A DNA stretch of 64,000 nt. It comes from Branchiostoma floridae (Eukaryota; Chordata; Leptocardii; Amphioxiformes; Branchiostomatidae). The stretch spans positions 16,831,967 to 16,895,966 of the forward strand of contig NC_049997.1 in the NCBI RefSeq assembly GCF_000003815.2. The letters are read 5' to 3'. Positions 21,501 to 45,173 of this stretch are shown here, piece by piece (position 1 is the first letter of the stretch; the number at the start of each line of letters is the position of its first letter). Made by a program: the position numbers and the translations under genes. The notes below the pieces were generated by a model. It made no database searches, was not told the origin of the DNA, and saw only the letters and a program-made list of their open reading frames with translations.

Positions 21501-23931
21501 GTCATGGCGGCCCACACGGGATAGGAGATGGCTATTTTTAAAATACATCGCTAGCTATCTAATCTAGAAACGAAATCCCTCATATTTCTTACACATGTCT
21601 GTCTGATAGCAAAGAATCGCAGGTAATACCTGCGTTTCCTAATTTATATTTACATGTATGAGATAAATTTGATTTCAGGACTTAACTTTCAAGCGATCGC
21701 CATTGCGCTATAGCTATGGAATTTGAACAGGGATAACGTTCTGAAATCCCCACAGGCTAAAGCCGGTATTGACACATTTAACACATGGTTTAGTAAGATA
21801 AGTAATCAGCTATCTTTATAAATAGAGGAACACGAAAAACAAATCTTAACGTCTTACCTTTGAGCGACATTGCGCCTGGTGTGTTCCACTAATCCAAGAG
21901 ATACTCGTTATGAAAACTTATCTGCACGATATATCATGACCGCATGGAAACCACGCGGGAATACATCTGAACCCTGATTCAAAGTGTCGTCTGAAAAAAC
22001 ATGGCTGAAGTCGAACCCCACAAGGAATGGTAAAACAGTTTTAAAAAACGGCCGAATACGTACCTTTGTAGGACCACCACTATAAACTGCTGCTAGTCCT
22101 TTGTTCAAAAGATTAAACATCACTGCTTGAAAGAAACAATCGGCTGTCGGAATGAGGAGAAATCTGACGACAGCTCGCGAACAACAGTCTCTGACAGTTT
22201 TCCCGCCCTTGACAAGCCTGAACAAACAGCTGACAGAGTGGGGAGGGGGGCTGTCACAATATCCCCACGTCACTGACACAAATCTCAAACCCCTCTCTCA
22301 AAAATCTGTACTTCTTGCCTCTAAACCATTAACCAATGTTGTTGAGAGTCTCTTTTTTTTCTCTCTAACGAATGCCCGGATGTTATGTCGTGACGTAAGC
22401 TCTAAAACATGGCGGCCGCGTCAGACGACATTGCGGTGTGACGAAACGGCGCACCCTTGGGCACTGCGTTCTATTTTTGTCAACATGACCATAGAATGGC
22501 TCTTACCAAGGATGTCCCATATTCAGGACCCTCCATATCTATAATAAGCATTTGTGGACGGGTAAGGGTAGCAACGAGCCCGACTGGAAAAATGCATACA
22601 TGCAACAAGTAGCTTCATGCAGTCTGTAATCCTAGAAACTTTAACTCAAACTTCGAATATCAGCATTTGTTTTCAGATTCCCTAGCTGTTTACGCATTAT
22701 GTTTACAGTACCAGACTCCGGTCGGAACTCTTGTACTACAAAAATTGCATGAAAATAAATTCTACACAATTTATGCGAGAGATAACGTTACAATTTACGT
22801 TACAACTTTTAAAGAAATGTTTACCTTATTTGTAAGTACTATGGGACGAAGTTCCCAACTGGTAAGGTAAAGCATTCTCTTTCAGGAAATAATTATTTCA
22901 TAAGGAAACTATCATCGGCTTGTATATTTCCCGCCACTCAACACAGAGATCAGAAGTATGCAGAATTGACCAGAGCCTTCTGTCGTTGACCTAATTTCAA
23001 GCCCGCCGGTGTTGCACCTGTTCCCCGTTTGTCTCCTCTTGGCCTTCAGTTTTGTTCGCTGCAGTTTATCTAGGCATCGCACGGCGGCGCTAGAATTGTC
23101 CCTTCAATGAAAAACTGCTGTTTTACGTTCTTTACACTTAAATGAATAGCAAAATCAAAGTCCTGTCATCCACAATATACTAGTAGTACAAAAGTAGCGT
23201 ATCCTAACCTCAAAGAAAAATAATGTTTTGTTGTCAGTGTTATAATGTAATTTTACAAAAAAAGGGGCAAAGATGTTGACGTTTTGTGTATAGATCGTAT
23301 GATTTCATCGCTGTCATTATCAAATATAAGGTAATATCCTATCGCACCATATTGATTATTTCTTTCATCATATCATAAATAATTTTTTTCAATAGTAGTC
23401 AGCCTTTTGTATAATCATAATCATAATCAAGGGAAAAAAATCAAAACTATCGCTACGTATCGGAAGCCATTGACACAGGGTTTAAAGTCCAATATCTATG
23501 TTTATGTATTTAGCCTTTTTGTGCTTTCAATAATGATAATGTGAAAGTAAACAGAATAGAAGGGTTGGGCCAAATGTACACAGCTTGATACACAATCAAT
23601 TAGCAAATTCTTAAAGTTAAATTTAAATTTGCTATTACCTATGCAAACCGTTTGGCGAGTCGTCATCCATTTCCGGATACGTCACTTCCTGCAACGTACG
23701 CGCTACTCAGAAGTCCGTAGGATCCGTATTATTGCACAACGGAGTTAATACGTGATATATTACGTATGCAGCTGGATCCCTTGCCGGGCCTTGCGCAAAT
23801 TTTCCGAATTTACCTCGCAGGAAGCATTTTTTTCCTTGTGCCACTCTCATGAGCCAGTTTGTGTCGGCGTCCGTGAAACTTCGTTCGTCCAACAGTGAAG
23901 CTAGTAGCCGTTTCAGCAACCGATTCGGCAT
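2866..23931 (-). CDS. Ankyrin-repeat protein, 22 coding exons, possible N-terminal death fold
   Basis: Predicted 677-residue scaffold protein. Exons in transcript order: 23814-23931, 22064-22122, 20047-20142, 17190-17285, 15815-15928, 15207-15290, 14526-14618, 14141-14239, 11435-11533, 10565-10663, 9799-9897, 9404-9502, 8667-8765, 8082-8180, 7719-7817, 6571-6669, 5860-5958, 5554-5652, 5289-5387, 4719-4817, 2866-2952. The first intron is phase 1; all others are phase 0. Residues 1-59 are helical with alternating leucines; about 60-189 are low-complexity linker; about 190-649 (exons 14526 to 4719) are 14 ankyrin repeats with TPLH, GH..VV..L and GAD.N motifs; the last 28 residues are acidic. There is no signal peptide or membrane span, so it is likely cytosolic or nuclear. 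The ankyrin call is certain. Family membership and the exact 5' end are inferred. Confidence 0.85.
3346..3483. repeat. Inverted repeat, 22-bp arms
   Basis: Arms 3346-3367 and 3462-3483 are complementary with one mismatch (TTTCTGTTTTTGGGA... against ...TCCCAAAAACAGAAA). AT-rich foldback in the last intron of the ankyrin gene. The rest of the 2953-4718 intron shows no recognisable element. Confidence 0.7.
4719..4817 (-). CDS. Ankyrin repeat 14 exon
   Basis: 99 bp, phase 0, begins DGDTPLHIGSCMGHVGVV; acceptor CTACAG, donor GTACGG. Confidence 0.87.
5289..5387 (-). CDS. Ankyrin repeat 13 exon
   Basis: 99 bp, phase 0, begins YNHSVLHKAAFGGHADLV; donor GTGAGT. Confidence 0.87.
5554..5652 (-). CDS. 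Ankyrin repeat 12 exon
   Basis: 99 bp, phase 0, begins GDSTALHEAAARGYVPVV; acceptor TAG, donor GTAAAA. Confidence 0.85.
5860..5958 (-). CDS. Ankyrin repeat 11 exon
   Basis: 99 bp, phase 0, begins YGSSMLFNAAIWGNVDVV; donor GTAAGG. Confidence 0.87.
6241..6530. repeat. Compound TG / CTCTGT microsatellite
   Basis: A TG-rich stretch (6241-6400) passes directly into a CT-rich stretch of CTCTCTGT units (6400-6525). Intron of the ankyrin gene. Long open frames here in several registers are by-products of the repeat. Confidence 0.9.
6571..6669 (-). CDS. Ankyrin repeat 10 exon
   Basis: 99 bp, phase 0, begins NGNTALHEAVSRQHAAVA; acceptor TTTTAG, donor GTAAGC. The downstream intron holds the TG/CT microsatellite. 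Confidence 0.87.
7719..7817 (-). CDS. Ankyrin repeat 9 exon
   Basis: 99 bp, phase 0, begins YEYTPLYNAALSGNFHVV. This NAA...GN subtype is shared with repeats 1 and 11. Donor GTGAGT. Confidence 0.87.
8082..8180 (-). CDS. Ankyrin repeat 8 exon
   Basis: 99 bp, phase 0, begins DGDLALHKAATEGHVEVV; donor GTATGT. Confidence 0.88.
8667..8765 (-). CDS. Ankyrin repeat 7 exon
   Basis: 99 bp, phase 0, begins NGHTVIHCAAIGGHVGIV; acceptor TTTCTAG, donor GTAGGT. Confidence 0.87.
9244..9283. repeat. Hairpin with 12-bp perfect arms
   Basis: GGCCTAGTCTCG at 9244-9255 and its exact reverse complement at 9272-9283, with a 16-base loop. Intronic. Confidence 0.75.
9404..9502 (-). CDS. Ankyrin repeat 6 exon
   Basis: 99 bp, phase 0, begins NGESSLHKAAMNGHVGCV; acceptor CAG, donor GTAAGC. 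Confidence 0.87.
9799..9897 (-). CDS. Ankyrin repeat 5 exon
   Basis: 99 bp, phase 0, begins NGITVLHAAADGGHTNVV; donor GTAAGA. Confidence 0.87.
10565..10663 (-). CDS. Ankyrin repeat 4 exon
   Basis: 99 bp, phase 0, begins KGDTSLHLSAERGHFGVV; donor GTGAGC. Confidence 0.87.
11089..11278. mobile_element. Foldback element (MITE-like) with TGACGTCA arms
   Basis: Left CTTTCTGGAATCCGGAAGCG...TGACGTCA...GAAAGATGG and right CCATCTTTC...TGACGTCA...CGGATTCAAGAAAG are imperfectly complementary over about 60 bases. Sequence near 8990-9110 carries related pieces (CTGACGTCA, CTTCCGGAA, then ATGGTGAGT). Intron of the ankyrin gene. Confidence 0.55.
11435..11533 (-). CDS. Ankyrin repeat 3 exon
   Basis: 99 bp, phase 0, begins DGDTPLHNASREGYVDIV; donor GTACGA. 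Preceded by a 2.6-kb intron holding the CpG-rich segment. Confidence 0.88.
11585..12250. other. CpG-rich segment in ankyrin intron 9
   Basis: Much richer in CG dinucleotides than its surroundings. It ends with a possible short start exon, ATGGCGTCAAAA at 11997-12008, followed by a GTAAGT donor. A plus-strand open segment follows a good acceptor at 12507 (reads DEEDSQKTFAGTLFTGW...), but the phases of the two do not join into a long frame. It could be a nested promoter/gene relic or a transposon. No family recognised. Confidence 0.3.
12251..14140. other. Intron sequence with short duplicated segment
   Basis: AT-rich. Apart from the open segment after 12507 no coding signal is seen. A segment near 13760-13850 is repeated near 13895-13955 (both carry GCGCCACCTA/AACGCCACCTA and AGCCGCC), and a related piece lies near 6690-6740. 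Confidence 0.4.
14141..14239 (-). CDS. Ankyrin repeat 2 exon
   Basis: 99 bp, phase 0, begins DGEIALHIAAQEGHSSIV; donor GTACGA. Confidence 0.85.
14526..14618 (-). CDS. Ankyrin repeat 1 exon (93 bp)
   Basis: Thirty-one codons (YGDLCNAALIGNHDVVEKLL...), two fewer than the other repeat exons. The two missing residues fall in the TPL turn at the start of helix 1. Confidence 0.8.
14949..15159. mobile_element. MITE copy A, TIR TAACGCTAGTTCACC
   Basis: About 210 bp between TAACGCTAGTTCACCTTTAT and a degenerate reverse complement ending near 15159. Inner half-sites GGTAACC and GATATAGGTTAC, and a central GTTTCAAA/TTTGAAAC pair, are shared with copies at 16402-16620 and 44336-44576. Intron of the ankyrin gene. 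Confidence 0.75.
15207..15290 (-). CDS. Ankyrin gene exon 6 (linker)
   Basis: 84 bp, phase 0, acceptor TTACCAG and donor GTAAGA. It encodes GEKPAAVVEPHRSS..., a basic and serine-rich linker just before the repeats. A perfect 85-bp palindrome lies 32 bp upstream of it in the intron. Confidence 0.6.
15322..15406. repeat. Perfect 85-bp palindrome
   Basis: 42-base arms (15322-15363 and 15365-15406) are exact reverse complements around a single T at 15364. It lies in the intron 32 bp from ankyrin exon 6. Genuine recent inversion-duplication or a cloning/assembly artefact; the sequence alone cannot tell. Confidence 0.97.
15815..15928 (-). CDS. Ankyrin gene exon 5 (linker)
   Basis: 114 bp, phase 0, acceptor TTAACAG and donor GTGAGT. 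It encodes a charged, Q/E-rich linker (VGVDVAQKKEDPDVG...). No domain recognised. Confidence 0.6.
15936..16137. repeat. GGAC/GGAT tetranucleotide minisatellite
   Basis: Imperfect GGACGGAT-type units directly upstream of the ankyrin exon 5 acceptor. Confidence 0.9.
16402..16620. mobile_element. MITE copy B, TIR TAACGCTA-type
   Basis: Left end TTAACACTAGTTCACCTTTAT and right end ATAAAGGTGAAGTAGCGTTA are near-complementary; the interior matches copy A. Intron of the ankyrin gene. Confidence 0.8.
16630..17185 (-). mobile_element. 5'-truncated CR1/L2-type non-LTR retrotransposon
   Basis: The minus-strand frame 16764-17180 encodes the C-terminal end of a reverse transcriptase polyprotein: LQIVQNRACRLLL, LGWPTVRKR, then LWNSLPSNIKSL and FKQAI, the usual run after the RT domain in CR1/L2/jockey-type elements. 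It is followed by a 3' tail with AATAAA and ACAACAACAAC (16641-16660). The catalytic RT motifs are absent, so it is a dead 5'-truncated copy. The frame is intact, which suggests a fairly young insertion. It abuts the donor of ankyrin exon 4. Confidence 0.85.
17190..17285 (-). CDS. Ankyrin gene exon 4 (linker beside retroelement)
   Basis: 96 bp, phase 0, beginning DGESPDMPPVSTRS; low-complexity P/S/T/A linker ending at the donor GTAACA. A truncated non-LTR retrotransposon starts within a few bases of this donor, and the frame stays open into it. Confidence 0.6.
17286..20046. other. Ankyrin intron 3, no element recognised
   Basis: AT-rich, frequent stops. One exon-like minus-strand stretch at about 18090-18180 (acceptor-like CAG, reading GEDLAIWDIKPK) lacks a donor in matching phase and is not called. 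Confidence 0.4.
20047..20142 (-). CDS. Ankyrin gene exon 3 (linker)
   Basis: 96 bp, phase 0 at both ends, acceptor ATATTCAG and donor GTACGG. Polar linker beginning SQNCEPLFDE with no recognised domain. An internal ATG could serve as an alternative start. Confidence 0.5.
20143..22063. other. Ankyrin intron 2, nothing recognised
   Basis: No domain, repeat family or strong exon seen on either strand. Confidence 0.4.
22064..22122 (-). CDS. Ankyrin gene exon 2
   Basis: Acceptor TTTCAAGCAG, then TG completing a GTG valine codon; it reads VMFNLLNKGLAAVYSGG to a GTACGT donor in phase 0. Its internal ATG (22118-22120) could be a start if exon 1 is not used. Confidence 0.6.
22123..23813. other. Ankyrin intron 1
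   Basis: No element recognised. Near exon 1, 23665-23692 holds TTCCGGA, TACGTCA and CACTTCCTG, resembling ETS and CREB half-sites; this may be promoter-proximal regulatory DNA. Confidence 0.35.
23814..23931 (-). CDS. Ankyrin gene exon 1 (start codon)
   Basis: ATG at 23929-23931, then 39 codons and one base before a GTAAAT donor. It encodes a leucine-rich helical segment (starts MPNRLLKRLLASLL, later WLMRV). Phase 1 matches the acceptor at 22123-22125. The start lies 89 bp from the divergent JmjC start codon. Confidence 0.6.
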
Positions 23932-24020
23932 CGAGATTCAACTCTTATAGTATCAGGATACAGCCATAGTCGATAATCCAATTGGCCAGCTAGATTTTTT
24001 CAATATCTTCAACGGAAATA
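23932..24020. promoter_or_regulatory. Divergent promoter with palindromic CCAAT box
   Basis: 89 bp separate two start codons pointing away from each other (ankyrin gene on minus, JmjC gene on plus). CCAATTGG at 23978-23985 is its own reverse complement, so it presents a CCAAT box, the NF-Y site, to both strands near the middle. No TATA box is seen. The promoter call is inferred from arrangement and depends on ankyrin exon 1 being correct. Confidence 0.5.
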
Positions 24021-24164
24021 ATGTATTTCCTCCTAGTATGCAGCAAATGTATGCTGTTAACTATTGTCGTCGTACTATTGGCTTCTGTTTTGGACTCAAA
24101 CGGGTTGAGACATCCGCCTGGCCACTTACAACCACTGGGGTCACATCAACCCCCGACCGGACAG
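24021..24164 (+). CDS. JmjC gene exon 1 (signal peptide)
   Basis: 48 codons from ATG at 24021 to donor GTGAGT at 24165, phase 0. A hydrophobic core is followed by a proline-rich stretch. A second copy of the donor sits 30 bp downstream. Confidence 0.8.
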
Positions 24165-27100
24165 GTGAGTGCTTGTCAGTAATCCCAGACCAAGGTGAGT
24201 ACTTGTCAGTAATTTTCGACCAAGCAGATGTTAGAGAAGATGATCAGGTTTACTCACTTCCCATAGCCTGGATACATGGCCCCAGTCCGAGTTCGATAAC
24301 GTAGGGGCCGGGGGAGCCGGCTGCTGTACAATTTTCTTAGGGGCATGTTGGCCCTAGAACCGAGGAGTTGGGCTGTATATGCCCTGGAAACAGTCTGGCA
24401 TCCAGGCTAGACTGACCACAGTAATTGACTGTTAGCCTCGCAGTGTCTTTCAATCATAATATGTGTCTCATTGACCTTGTCTTTAGTAAAAGCATTCTAC
24501 TGCGAACCTTAGGTCGAATCAGTCGACGCCATTCATTCACCAGAAGATTTCTACCGCCGTTACGTGGCCCCGGGAAGACCAGTAATTCTCTCGGGGGCAG
24601 CACGACTTTTCCCCGCTTACAGGAGATGGAATGACTGGTACCTAATGGCTCGATACGGAAATAGAGAGGTAAGTCTGTAGTTTCTATACCGATCACATTT
24701 CAACTACAACTCACCTAAGTAATCTCCAAGCAGATCCTACGATAGCATAAGATAGTATCAAAAGCAACAAGGGACATATTTTAGCAACACTTCGGCGTGG
24801 TTAACAAAAGTAAACAGTGACCTCGCGTGTGGCTTTTCCTGATTAGTAAACTTTGACATTAAAATGCTTGCCTGACCTCACCTGAAGAGCAAGGTAGATA
24901 GACAGGTTAGTTGTTGTTTCAGACAAAGGTCACTTCATAACGGATGGTCGAACACAGAAAGAAACAATGTATTGCTCTGGGGTGGTGCTTTGGTGGTATC
25001 TCACTGCACTTTGGCCACCGATGTGGCACTGCGGGGTTTGTTCACTGTGGCACTGTTGTGTTACTTTTGCCATTTTTTTACATTTATAATATTGCGTAAT
25101 ACTTAAAAGTATGACTTAGAAGCTAAGACAACAAATACACCACCTTTACCGAGAAAGCAATGCAAACAGAACGCTACAGTCATGCGTTCAAACTAATTCA
25201 CTGCTGGGTAGTTTCTTTTCCACTTTCTGGTAGCATGCCGACTGACTACTCATTCATATCTCAATACTTCACATTATTGTTTACAGATGCAAGTTGACGC
25301 AAAGAAAGAGGTACAGGATAGCCATAATGAAGACATGAAACTTCTGGACTTTTTACAACGTTATAAACATTCTGATCTCTACATGGTTGACAGAATTCCA
25401 AAGGTAAGGTGAAATTTATCTTTTTGCCTTAAAGTGGCTTTAATCTTTTCTCAGTTAAGGTTGTATCTCACTATCTTTTTTGTTTAGAATTTAGATATTG
25501 CGTAATACGTATAAACATGAATTTGAAGACAACAAAGTACACAAAACGTAAGAAAAGTAATCTCTAAAATTCTTTATCTCTAAAATTCGTTGAGTAATAG
25601 ACAATCATTCGAACCCCGCAGTGCCACACCGGTGCCCTAGTGCAGTCAGATACCATCTTTAACATTCAATGATAAAATGTTATGTATTGGAAAGTTCACA
25701 ATGATACAGATAAGACAAAATGTTATTTTATGAAAACTAACATTTTACAGATGTACTAGAACTTTTGTTAAATAAATGTTCTTCTCTTCTTGAATGTCTA
25801 CCGCGCTAGGCTATGATGAAAGAACTCTACCTCCCCCAAAGTTTAGCCTGCGGTGGTTTCGCCCAGCGTTTTCAGGACATCAATCTGTGGTTGTCCAACG
25901 GAGGGACAACCTCCACCTTACACATGGACAACATGGACAACCTCAACTGTATGGTTAGCGGAACAAAAGACTGGTTCCTCTTGGAAAAACACGTCAATGA
26001 AAAATTGAATTTACATCACGACGATGGAGAAGAGATTGCAGTTGACGTTGAACGGTATTTTTGTTTATATACACTCATATTACTGGTTAGCGCCCTCTTG
26101 TGGAACATACAGAAACTACAGTGCGGAAATACAAGCCAGATTGCTCACAGTCAAAAAACAATACTTTACTCATTACTGTGTGAAGTAAAACAACTCTATG
26201 TTAAAATTTCCGAACTTCTGGTCGGTCTTAATGAAGTACTGTGACATGTCACTTTCAAAACTCCCTCACACGTGACTTTCCAGAAACGTGACGTCACAAG
26301 CGTGTCGAAGGTTACTGAGAACCAAAATTCTACAACATAGCACCGTTACAAAATTCTTATTAGTTTCAATTCGTAATTCTAATGTTGAGTACATTTGTTG
26401 TGCAGTTACTAGTATTCTTTCCCATGTTTCACTCCCTAGAGTTGACATGTACCGGTACCCTGCTCTCAGTATCATCCCATGGTGGTCCGCCAAAGTGCCT
26501 CCTGGCGACTGTCTGTATGTACCGCAGGGTTGGTTCCATCACGTCCGATCACACGGCAGAAACATGGCGGTCAACATCTGGTGGACACCGATGTCTGTCT
26601 TCAACCACTCGGACTGTAGCAGTAGAGATTATTGTGCTAACGTTCAACTCAGTTCGCTGAAATTCAGACCAGGGATACAAATAAGGTGATATGACAAAAA
26701 AAAAATTGTTTTTAGCAAACGATTTGAACTGTGCATGCGTGGTGTCAAAAGTTAAGGTTCCTGACTTCAAACAATCATGGGCTAGACGTGTGTTGTTGAC
26801 GTTTCACCTTTGACATATTACCCATAATGCGTCACACCAAACATGCGCTGTTCAAACATTACTGCCAAATGTGTCTGTAGGGACAGAAGGACCTTCGGTC
26901 TAAGGTTAAGTCTGTAACTAAAGGATAATAGCTATAATATGATGATAGATGAAATATATATGGCTCAATACAGCATATAGTTAATATTGTTAGAGAATTT
27001 CACTGTTAACGTTATATCTATTTAAGTTGTAAGCAAGAAAAACAATTTTTTTCAGCACAAGATATATCTAATAAAAAGGTGATCGCTGTATTAGCTGAGA

Positions 27101-28081
27101 TGGCTGGCCGAGCAATTTACATCTATTTATGGCGACTTCGGTCAAAGCAAAAATACAACACATGTGACTGTAGAAACTGTGGACACCTTTTGGTGATCCT
27201 TTAGATTCTTTTGTCTTATAACACAGGCGTTAAGGTGCCTGAATTCAGCATACTTTTTTGTCTAAATCAGTTCTGACTTCATATGCAACCCTTCTAGCTC
27301 TTTTAAAGTGTTTCCCCCTACGTATACGTAACCCAGGTTCGTCTTGAAGACTTTGTTAGAAGAGTACGGAGGGGAGTTACAAAAAGAGATGGTACAGTCA
27401 CTGGTACTTCACCATGGAGAGAGGATCATAACAGACACCGTCTTTACAGAGTTTGATCTGAACAGTGACGGTTGCCTAAGTGTTGCAGAGATAGAAGCAA
27501 TAAAGGTAAGAAGAAATTTATGTAAAGCCATAGTAGTTTATTGTGCAGAATGTTTCTCAAATATGTGTTATGTGTCATCATTATAATCTACCATTACCTA
27601 ATTCAGTTGATTTGTTATTTGACAAGAAATCGGTTCTTGTAATACTGTAACATTTGATTTGATTTGTTACGTAGTTTCGTTGTATTGATGCATACTGCCA
27701 AGACTGCCCTTGAAATAAGAATAGGCACGAAGGTGTGCGGGGAAATTTCGCTTGGTGGCGCTGCAGTAAGAAGGATGCAGTTCCAAACGCAAGTTGTACT
27801 TAGTAAACATCGTACATTTTGATTGCAGCTGTAGCTACGATACCAGTTCCGTGTTCTGTTCTGTTATATATCATGGAACAACATTAGCAAGAAAAATATT
27901 GACATTCCAGGCCTCTTGGGTGGACTGTTGCTTTACATTTTATATTAATATTGTGAGATTCTATAACTTTTCTCTATCGTTACAGGAGACGACAATTGAA
28001 GTCTTGTTACCTGATGTACAGTTACATGGAGTCAACACCTATGGAAGATGCCAGGCTTACAACAATACATGTTCTGCATAG
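24021..28081 (+). CDS. Secreted/ER-lumenal JmjC-domain protein with EF-hand, 7 exons
   Basis: Predicted 390-residue protein, probably a 2-oxoglutarate/Fe(II)-dependent hydroxylase. Exons: 24021-24164, 24513-24668, 25287-25403, 25810-26054, 26440-26685, 27337-27505, 27986-28081; all phases agree. Residues 1-25 form a signal peptide (LLTIVVVLLASVL core). The JmjC fold follows: RRYVAPGRPVILSGAA in exon 2, iron-binding HMD in TLHMDN of exon 4, and the distal histidine in PQGWFHHV of exon 5, the arrangement of the FIH/JMJD5 class. Exon 6 carries a canonical EF-hand loop DLNSDGCLSVAE. The short C-terminal tail has an NNTC sequon and no KDEL. The signal peptide implies a lumenal or extracellular substrate, not histones; the substrate is unknown. 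AATAAA follows at 28180. Confidence 0.88.
24263..24409. mobile_element. Small foldback element, TAGCCTGGATRC ends
   Basis: TAGCCTGGATAC at 24263-24274 and GCATCCAGGCTA at 24398-24409 are complementary at 11 of 12 positions. Intron 1 of the JmjC gene. Confidence 0.55.
24513..24668 (+). CDS. JmjC gene exon 2
   Basis: 52 codons, phase 0, acceptor AACCTTAG. It includes EDFYRRYVAPGRPVILSG, the opening strand region of small-molecule-type JmjC proteins. Confidence 0.88.
24718..24790. mobile_element. Half of a TCTCCAAGCAGA-ended foldback element
   Basis: AATCTCCAAGCAGATCCTAC...TAGTATCAAAAGC matches the left arm of the complete element at 29218-29397. No right arm follows. Confidence 0.5.
24988..25150. 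mobile_element. Partial MITE (GGTGGTATCTCACTGC family), left part
   Basis: Left end GGTGGTATCTCACTGCACTT, then GGCACTGCGGGG and ATATTGCGTAATAC; right end missing. The complete relative is at 43189-43438. Confidence 0.65.
25287..25403 (+). CDS. JmjC gene exon 3
   Basis: 39 codons, phase 0, acceptor GTTTACAG and donor GTAAGG; a lysine-rich helix, then LLDFLQRYKHSDLYMVD. It sits between two partial copies of one MITE family. Confidence 0.85.
25445..25667. mobile_element. Partial MITE (GGTGGTATCTCACTGC family), right part
   Basis: A degraded left end (TTGTATCTCACTA), the shared core GATATTGCGTAATAC...GAAGACAACAAAGTAC, and a good right end CGAACCCCGCAGTGCCACAC...CAGATACCA. JmjC intron 3. Confidence 0.65.
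25810..26054 (+). CDS. JmjC gene exon 4 (HxD iron ligands)
   Basis: 245 bp, phase 0 to 2. It contains NLWLSNGGTTSTLHMDN, giving the HxD motif, and the typical W-F-L-L strand after it. Donor GTATTT is non-consensus, but the phase matches exon 5 exactly. Confidence 0.88.
26440..26685 (+). CDS. JmjC gene exon 5 (distal histidine)
   Basis: 246 bp, phase 2 to 2. GDCLYVPQGWFHHVRSHGRN supplies the third iron ligand (one of the HH pair) and AVNIWW ends the barrel. Donor GTGATA. Confidence 0.88.
27337..27505 (+). CDS. JmjC gene exon 6 (EF-hand)
   Basis: 169 bp, phase 2 to 0. The calcium-binding loop has D, N, D, G, L and E at positions 1, 3, 5, 6, 8 and 12, all canonical. Confidence 0.88.
27986..28081 (+). 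CDS. JmjC gene terminal exon
   Basis: Acceptor TCGTTACAG, 31 codons and TAG at 28079-28081. Polyadenylation signal AATAAA at 28180-28185. Confidence 0.8.
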   Translation, partial: ETTIEVLLPDVQLHGVNTYGRCQAYNNTCSA

Positions 28082-28643
28082 AACATTCAACTAAGTCCCC
28101 CCAAAAAACTACACTCAATGAATGCACCATGAAACCTGGATGTCTATTGAATATTTGATTTGTGAAATCCAAACGACACAATAAAATGTATAATAACATG
28201 CTGCGTTTCCTCACATAACTTGTAAACGGATAATCATTTTTTTAGGTCCGCATTGTCATTTCTTGACATCGGAACATATTTATTAATGTTAGATGTCTAC
28301 GGAACTCTGGGTCTAATGTTACAGTTCTACACTAGTTTACGCTTTACAAATGCCGGAGTCCAACGCACAATACTACATCTCGGACACGTCCAATATGCAG
28401 TCCCATGCGCAATACAATACTGGTAGTCCCATGCGCAATACTACATCGGGAACATGTTCAATATGCTGATTTGTACAGATCGGGGACTCACTCTAGATAT
28501 CACCGTACAGTTCGGGCCTGGGTCTCACGTTACAGTTCTCCACTTGTACGTTAATGCTTTACAAACACTGGTAGTTACAGTACTGTTAGAGTAGCCAGGG
28601 AAAAAGTTGTATTGTAATTGTTGTATACGTAACTTTAGAATTT
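28082..28643. other. Convergent 3' flanks of the JmjC and esterase genes
   Basis: AATAAA on the plus strand (28180-28185) and on the minus strand (28279-28284) face each other about 95 bp apart. 28300-28590 holds diverged direct repeats (GTTACAGTTCT...CACT, CCCATGCGCAATAC, ACATCGGGAACATGTTCAATATG-type). Confidence 0.6.

Positions 28644-45173
<16,530 letters not shown>

Noticed and set aside
21850-21885. ATGTCGCTCAAAG followed by GTAAGA on the minus strand (alternative first exon)
   Set aside because: Phase 1 donor does not fit the phase-0 exon at 20142.
22412-22445. ATGGCGGCCGCG start on the plus strand
   Set aside because: TGA after ten codons and no convincing donor.
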